DNA from: Patescibacteria group bacterium
Lineage (GTDB): Bacteria; Patescibacteriota; Minisyncoccia; UBA6257; 2-01-FULL-56-20
Assembly (NCBI GenBank): GCA_025054755.1
Contig: JANWZH010000014.1
Location: 1-9,781 of the forward strand
DNA length: 9,781 nt
Direction of reading: 5' to 3'
Every line of letters starts with the position of its first letter. Positions within the stretch are counted from its first letter, which is position 1. Shown one piece after another: positions 6,307 through 9,781 of this stretch. The notes below the pieces were generated by a model, which saw only the letters and a program-made list of their open reading frames with translations, did no database searches and was not told the DNA's origin. The position numbers were made by a program, and so were the translations under genes.

Positions 6307-8817
6307 ATGAAAATTATAGTAAAAGATCCAGTAGAACACATTGCTAAAAAGGCCGAAATTGAAAAAATTAATAATTCATTTTCAGACAATGCTCTGAAAA
6401 TGATGAAAAAAAGATATTTACAAATTAAAGAAAACGGCCAGCAAGAAACTGTAGCAGAATTATTTCATCGCATTGCTCATGCTCTAGCTGAAGTAGAAAA
6501 AAAATACGAAAAAAAACAAGAATTTATAAATAAATTAGAAAGAGAATTTTTTGAAATAATGACAAATAAAGAATTTACTCCAGCTGGGAGAACAATAACT
6601 AATGCTGGTGCTCCAACCTCTGTGGTTCCTAATTGTATTGTTTTAGGGATAGAAGATTCAATGGAAAGTATTTTTCAAACATTAAAAGAAGCTGCGCTAC
6701 TACAACAATTAGGATCAGGACTGGGTTTTGATTTTTCTCACCTTAGACCAGCAATGTGGCCAACCAAAAGAACTCAAGGCGTAGCTAGCGGACCTGTTTC
6801 ATTTTTAAAAATTTATAATGAAGCTTTTGGAATAATTAAACAGCAAGGCAGACATGGAGCAAATATGGCAATGATGCAAATTGATCATCCTGATATTTTA
6901 GATTTTATTAGAGCTAAAGAAGTTGAGGGAGAAATTAGAAATTTTAATATTTCTGTAAAAGTAACAGATAAATTTATGGAAACTTTAATTAAAAATCCAA
7001 ATGAACAATGGTATTGCACTTGGAATAATCAAAAAATGAAGCCTCATAAGGTTTTAAGAGCTCCAAATGGTGCGGTAATTGGATACGAAGAAGTTAACAT
7101 TACAGTTGGAGAACTTTTTGATGAAATCGTAAAATATGCTTGGCTTAATGGTGAACCGGGAATTGTTTATATTGACGAAATTAATAGAACAAATCCTTTA
7201 CCAGGACTAGGACCAATAGATTGTTCTAATCCATGTGGCGAACAATTTTTACACCATTATGATAATTGCAATTTAGGCTCAATTAATTTAGCTAAATTTG
7301 TTAAAAACAAAACAATTGATTGGCAAAGATTAAAATATGTTACTCGTTTAGCAACAAGATTAATGGATAATGTTATTGATATTTTTGAATTTCCTATCAA
7401 ACAATTAGAAGACATGGCACAAGGTAATCGTCGCATTGGATTAGGTATTATGGGATTTGCTGATATGCTTTATCAATTAGAAATACCATATAATTCTAAA
7501 GAAGGGCAAAAATTGGCTGAAAAAGTAATGAAAACTATTACAGATGAATCTCATAAGATGTCTACCATTTTAGCTAAAGAAAAAGGGATATTTCCAAATT
7601 GGCATCTTTCAATTTATAAGAAAAAAGGAATTAAAATGAGAAATGCCGCTCTAACAACTGTTGCTCCAACTGGGTCAATTTCAATGATGTTTGACACTTC
7701 TTCTGGAATTGAACCAAATTTTGCCTTGTCATATATCAAACAAGATAAAGATGGACATCAATATAGATATTTTAATCCATATTTTGAAAAAGCATTAAAA
7801 AATTCAAAACTAACAGAAAAACAAATTGAAGAAATAAAAAATGAAGTTGTCCAAAAAGGGACAATACAACATATTGATTATTTACCAGACAATATTAAAA
7901 AAACTTTTGTTGTAGCAATGGATATTTCAGCCGAAGATCATATAAGAATGCAAGCTGCTTTCCAAAAAAATGTTGACAATTCAATTTCTAAAACAATTAA
8001 TTTCCCAAATAATGCCACAATGGAAGATGTTAAACAAGGATTTATCTTAGGCTGGAAACTTAAATGTAAAAGTACAACTGTTTATCGCGATGGTAGTCGT
8101 GAAGTTCAAATATTAAATATTGGAACAGGAGAAAATATTAAATCTCCTACCGAATTAGGAAAAAAAGATAATCTTGTTTCAAACAAAACATCAAATCAAA
8201 ATGAAACTGAACTTAATTTAAAAATTGATAATAATAGATTAGAGCCAAGAAAAAGACCAGAAGTTATGTCCGGAAAAACTTATCGTGTAAAAACTGGATA
8301 CGGAAACTTATATGTTACAATAAATAATGATGAAAACGGAATTCCTTTTGAAGTTTTTGCTACAATTGGAAAATCAGGAGGATTTTTCCAAGAACAAAGT
8401 GAAGGAATTTGTAGATTAATTTCGTTATCTTTAAGAGCCGGAGTTAAAGTTGAAGAAATTATTAATAATCTAAAAGGTATTCGTGGCCCAATGCCAATGC
8501 TAACTGATAAAGGAACAATTCTTTCTTTACCAGATGCTATTGGCAGAATATTAGAAGAACATGTTAAATCAACTAATAATGAAAACGATAAAAAATTAAT
8601 AAATGAACCACAAGAAAATGTTGTTAAGCAAAATATTAAAATTGAACAAAAAGAAGTAGTAGAAATTAAAGAATCCAATGAAAATAATTTAACAAATAAA
8701 ACAAAATCAATTGCTGATTTTGGATATGCTCCAGCTTGCCCAGAATGTGGATCTCCTTTAATTTTACAAGAAGGATGTATTAGTTGTAAAAATTGTGGTT
8801 TTTCAAGGTGCGGATAA
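6307..8817 (+). CDS. nrdJ: Adenosylcobalamin-dependent (class II) ribonucleoside-diphosphate reductase
   Basis: This 836-residue enzyme reduces ribonucleotides to deoxyribonucleotides with adenosylcobalamin as radical source, so it needs no oxygen and no separate radical subunit. Seen: FTPAGRTITNAG (90-101); Cys110 in VVPNCIVLG, one of the redox cysteine pair; SNPCGEQ at 307-313 with Asn308, thiyl-radical Cys310 and Glu312; DNCNLGSINL with partner Cys321, the usual 11 residues after the radical Cys; and VAPTGSISM (452-460), the phosphate-binding loop. After YRDGSR (593-598) come an Asn/Lys-rich linker, a TSCPD domain (about 650-752), a second linker and a C-terminal zinc-ribbon/redox tail (Cys811, 814, 824, 827, 830, 835) ending CGFSRCG. 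There is no N-terminal ATP cone. All catalytic residues are present and the length is within family range. No in-frame start lies upstream, so ATG 6307 is the start. The nearest purine-rich AAAAGG is 24 bases away, too far for a ribosome site. A 97-residue gene follows after 19 bp, probably in the same message. Confidence 0.96.
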   Translation: MKIIVKDPVEHIAKKAEIEKINNSFSDNALKMMKKRYLQIKENGQQETVAELFHRIAHALAEVEKKYEKKQEFINKLEREFFEIMTNKEFTPAGRTITNAGAPTSVVPNCIVLGIEDSMESIFQTLKEAALLQQLGSGLGFDFSHLRPAMWPTKRTQGVASGPVSFLKIYNEAFGIIKQQGRHGANMAMMQIDHPDILDFIRAKEVEGEIRNFNISVKVTDKFMETLIKNPNEQWYCTWNNQKMKPHKVLRAPNGAVIGYEEVNITVGELFDEIVKYAWLNGEPGIVYIDEINRTNPLPGLGPIDCSNPCGEQFLHHYDNCNLGSINLAKFVKNKTIDWQRLKYVTRLATRLMDNVIDIFEFPIKQLEDMAQGNRRIGLGIMGFADMLYQLEIPYNSKEGQKLAEKVMKTITDESHKMSTILAKEKGIFPNWHLSIYKKKGIKMRNAALTTVAPTGSISMMFDTSSGIEPNFALSYIKQDKDGHQYRYFNPYFEKALKNSKLTEKQIEEIKNEVVQKGTIQHIDYLPDNIKKTFVVAMDISAEDHIRMQAAFQKNVDNSISKTINFPNNATMEDVKQGFILGWKLKCKSTTVYRDGSREVQILNIGTGENIKSPTELGKKDNLVSNKTSNQNETELNLKIDNNRLEPRKRPEVMSGKTYRVKTGYGNLYVTINNDENGIPFEVFATIGKSGGFFQEQSEGICRLISLSLRAGVKVEEIINNLKGIRGPMPMLTDKGTILSLPDAIGRILEEHVKSTNNENDKKLINEPQENVVKQNIKIEQKEVVEIKESNENNLTNKTKSIADFGYAPACPECGSPLILQEGCISCKNCGFSRCG

Positions 8818-8836
8818 TTAAATTAATTTTAAAAAA

Positions 8837-9130
8837 ATGAATTTCGAAAAATTATATAATGAATATAATAAAGAAAACAAACAAGAAGCTTATTTAAATG
8901 CTTATAAAGAATGGGACGCTTTACATATGCAATTAATTAAGCTCTATGAAGAAAAAGACGTTGAATCTATTATAAAAAATATTGAATTTTATGAACTTGC
9001 TGATCAAAATCTAAAACAAAAAGCTGATGAGATTAATTCTCCCCTACCAGAAAATTCTTTAGTAGATTTAGCTAAAAAATATCTTGCAATGATACAAAAT
9101 GAAAAAAATAATGAAGATGAATCAATGTAA
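8837..9130 (+). CDS. Hypothetical 97-residue charged helical protein, downstream partner of nrdJ
   Basis: I do not recognise a family. The product is 97 residues, rich in Glu, Lys, Asn and Tyr, with no cysteine, no signal peptide and no membrane segment, so it should be a soluble cytoplasmic protein. The sequence reads as three to four amphipathic helices, with breaks near NSPLPENS (residues 67-74) and an acidic C-terminal tail (NEKNNEDES). The aromatic/charged start, with YNEYNKENKQEAYLNAYKEW at residues 7-26, looks like a helical bundle or binding module. It begins 19 bp after nrdJ with no promoter or Shine-Dalgarno motif between, so co-transcription is likely, and its stop codon lies within a perfect hairpin (9127-9147). 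The reading frame is well formed, with codon use like nrdJ, so it is probably a real gene. A role with the reductase is only suggested by position. Confidence 0.75.
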   Translation: MNFEKLYNEYNKENKQEAYLNAYKEWDALHMQLIKLYEEKDVESIIKNIEFYELADQNLKQKADEINSPLPENSLVDLAKKYLAMIQNEKNNEDESM

Positions 9131-9147
9131 ATAATTATATTATTTAC
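9127..9147 (+). terminator. Perfect 9-bp hairpin at the stop codon of the nrdJ-downstream gene
   Basis: GTAAATAAT (9127-9135), loop TAT, ATTATTTAC (9139-9147) is an exact inverted repeat, and the left arm contains the TAA stop. It lies where the nrdJ message should end. The stem is A/U-rich and is not followed by a clean U run (TTGTATCATTTC), so it may be a 3'-end or processing hairpin rather than a classical intrinsic terminator. Confidence 0.4.
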
Positions 9148-9279
9148 TTGTATCATTTCTGCTTATAAATATTCTTAAAAATAGTCTAAATTAATCTAAA
9201 AATCTTTATTATTATAATTATATTAATTATCAATTTAAATATAAATAAAATTTTATAAAAAATTAAAATAAGCTTTTTA

Positions 9280-9307
9280 TTGAAAAATTGATTAATTATG
9301 ATAAAAT
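9280..9307 (+). promoter_or_regulatory. Candidate promoter for the tRNA pair
   Basis: TTGAAA (9280-9285) and TAAAAT (9302-9307), 16 bases apart, each match five of six consensus positions. Transcription would begin near 9314, about six bases before the mature tRNA-Phe 5' end. The position fits well, but A+T-rich sequence makes chance matches likely. Confidence 0.4.
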
Positions 9308-9319
9308 AAAATTTAACTT

Positions 9320-9391
9320 GCCGCGGTAGCTCAGTGGTAGAGCGAATGCCTGAAGAGCATTGCGTCGGGGGTTCGATTCCCTCCCGCGGCA
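9320..9391 (+). tRNA. tRNA-Phe (anticodon GAA)
   Basis: A complete cloverleaf can be drawn. The acceptor stem GCCGCGG/CCGCGGC has seven perfect pairs (9320-9326 with 9384-9390). The D stem is GCTC/GAGC; the anticodon stem AATGC/GCATT has loop CTGAAGA (anticodon GAA at 9352-9354); the five-base variable loop is GCGTC; and the T arm has loop TTCGATT with one G-T pair. The discriminator is A9391. The next bases are CAA, so CCA is not encoded and must be added by a nucleotidyltransferase. This G+C-rich block stands out sharply from its surroundings. Confidence 0.97.
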
Positions 9392-9436
9392 CAAAAATTT
9401 TGAATTTTTAAAAAAAATTTTATAAAATATAATTAT

Positions 9437-9508
9437 TCCGGGATAGTTCAGTGGTAGAACGCCTCCCTGTTAAGGAGGATGTCGCAGGTTCGAATCCTGC
9501 TCCCGGAG
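9437..9508 (+). tRNA. tRNA-Asn (anticodon GTT)
   Basis: A complete cloverleaf can be drawn. The acceptor TCCGGGA/TCCCGGA (9437-9443 with 9501-9507) pairs fully. The D stem is GTTC/GAAC; the anticodon stem CCTCC/GGAGG has loop CTGTTAA (anticodon GTT at 9469-9471); the variable loop is ATGTC; and the T arm GCAGG/CCTGC has loop TTCGAAT. The discriminator is G9508, usual for tRNA-Asn. CAA follows, so CCA is not encoded. It lies 45 bp after tRNA-Phe and is probably transcribed with it. Confidence 0.97.
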
Positions 9509-9515
9509 CAACAAA

Positions 9516-9541
9516 TTAAAATAATAAACTTATTATTTTAA
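9516..9541. terminator. Perfect 12-bp A/T inverted repeat just after tRNA-Asn, possible terminator
   Basis: TTAAAATAATAA (9516-9527), AC, TTATTATTTTAA (9530-9541) is an exact inverted repeat seven bases after the tRNA. The right arm ends in a T-rich run, so the RNA would be an A-U hairpin close to U residues. Its position suits termination of the tRNA message. A two-base loop means the inner pairs must open, and A+T-only repeats do arise by chance here. Confidence 0.4.
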
Positions 9542-9694
9542 AAAAACTTTCAAATTTTAATTTTAAAACCAAGATTTAAAATATTTAAAACCCTACATTT
9601 GTGTTAAATTATATTAATCAAACAAAATTTAAAAACTGAATATAAAAACCAAATATATAACAAAAATTAATTTATTAAAATAATTCATTCAAAT
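9542..9694. other. Non-coding A+T-rich stretch, nothing recognised
   Basis: I see no open reading frame with a plausible product, no RNA gene and no repeat unit. The sequence is almost entirely A and T with scattered C. Confidence 0.5.
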
Positions 9695-9724
9695 AAAAAT
9701 TTTATTATATTTAATAAAATTTTT
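9695..9724. terminator. Perfect 13-bp A/T hairpin with 4-base loop, possible bidirectional terminator
   Basis: AAAAATTTTATTA (9695-9707), loop TATT, TAATAAAATTTTT (9712-9724) is an exact inverted repeat. Its last five bases on the plus strand are T, and the minus strand gives the same structure, so it could serve transcripts from either side, for example a convergent gene beyond the window. It is the longest perfect hairpin I found in the window. Its function is inferred from shape only. Confidence 0.4.
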
Positions 9725-9781
9725 CATTATTTACTTATTAATTAAAAGTAATCTTTTTATAAAATTTTAAAAATAATAATT

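Noticed and set aside
8280..8678. Minus-strand 132-residue reading frame
   Set aside because: It lies wholly antisense to the TSCPD domain and linker of nrdJ, has no recognisable domain and no promoter, so it is a shadow frame.
9186..9392. Minus-strand 68-residue reading frame beginning MPREGIEPPTQ
   Set aside because: Its N-terminal half is the exact antisense of tRNA-Phe, a well-known source of false proteins with this sequence; the rest is low-complexity A/T translation.
9393..9409. Seven-pair inverted repeat between the two tRNAs as a terminator
   Set aside because: The all-A/U stem is short and such repeats are expected by chance here; the tRNAs are only 45 bp apart and look co-transcribed.
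9428..9433. TATAAT as a separate promoter for tRNA-Asn
   Set aside because: It ends three bases before the mature tRNA, so transcription would begin inside the tRNA; co-transcription with tRNA-Phe is simpler.
9542..9781. CRISPR array, insertion sequence or attachment site in the A/T-rich tail or near the tRNAs
   Set aside because: No regularly spaced direct repeat, transposase fragment, integrase gene or duplicated tRNA 3' end is visible.

Overview
The window is very A+T-rich and gene-dense with short gaps. It looks like part of a genome from the Candidate Phyla Radiation (Patescibacteria, Parcubacteria-like). That placement is an inference from gene content: a DUF4012 membrane protein, a DHODH with the variant motif LIVYYGLKNDG, an endonuclease Q family protein, a class II ribonucleotide reductase with TSCPD and zinc-ribbon tails, a murD relic, tRNA genes without encoded CCA, only TAA stops, and no Shine-Dalgarno motifs. 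No 16S rRNA or other strict taxonomic marker is present.

Layout. Bases 1-5822 hold four closely packed minus-strand genes that read as one operon, in transcription order: a polytopic GT-C (PMT/ArnT-like) glycosyltransferase, a DUF4012 single-pass membrane protein (4 bp later), an endonuclease Q-like PHP nuclease (42 bp later), and a class 2 dihydroorotate dehydrogenase (1 bp later) cut by the window edge. Bases 5823-6306 form a divergent intergenic region. It has a candidate promoter facing each way and, between them, a plus-strand remnant of the murD 3' end that lacks a start codon and carries an in-frame TAG. Bases 6307-9130 hold a plus-strand pair: adenosylcobalamin-dependent ribonucleotide reductase (nrdJ) and an unrecognised 97-residue protein whose stop codon lies in a perfect hairpin. 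Bases 9320-9508 hold tRNA-Phe(GAA) and tRNA-Asn(GTT), followed by A+T-only DNA with two long perfect inverted repeats that may act as terminators.

How the genes fit together. The left operon mixes envelope glycan functions (glycosyltransferase, DUF4012) with DNA repair (EndoQ) and pyrimidine synthesis (PyrD). The right unit supplies deoxyribonucleotides using B12. I see no mobile element, CRISPR array, defence island or clearly new multi-gene system. The most notable points are the murD relic, the replaced orotate-contact Asn in PyrD, EndoQ within an envelope/pyrimidine operon, the small protein paired with nrdJ, and the leaderless/no-SD expression signals.
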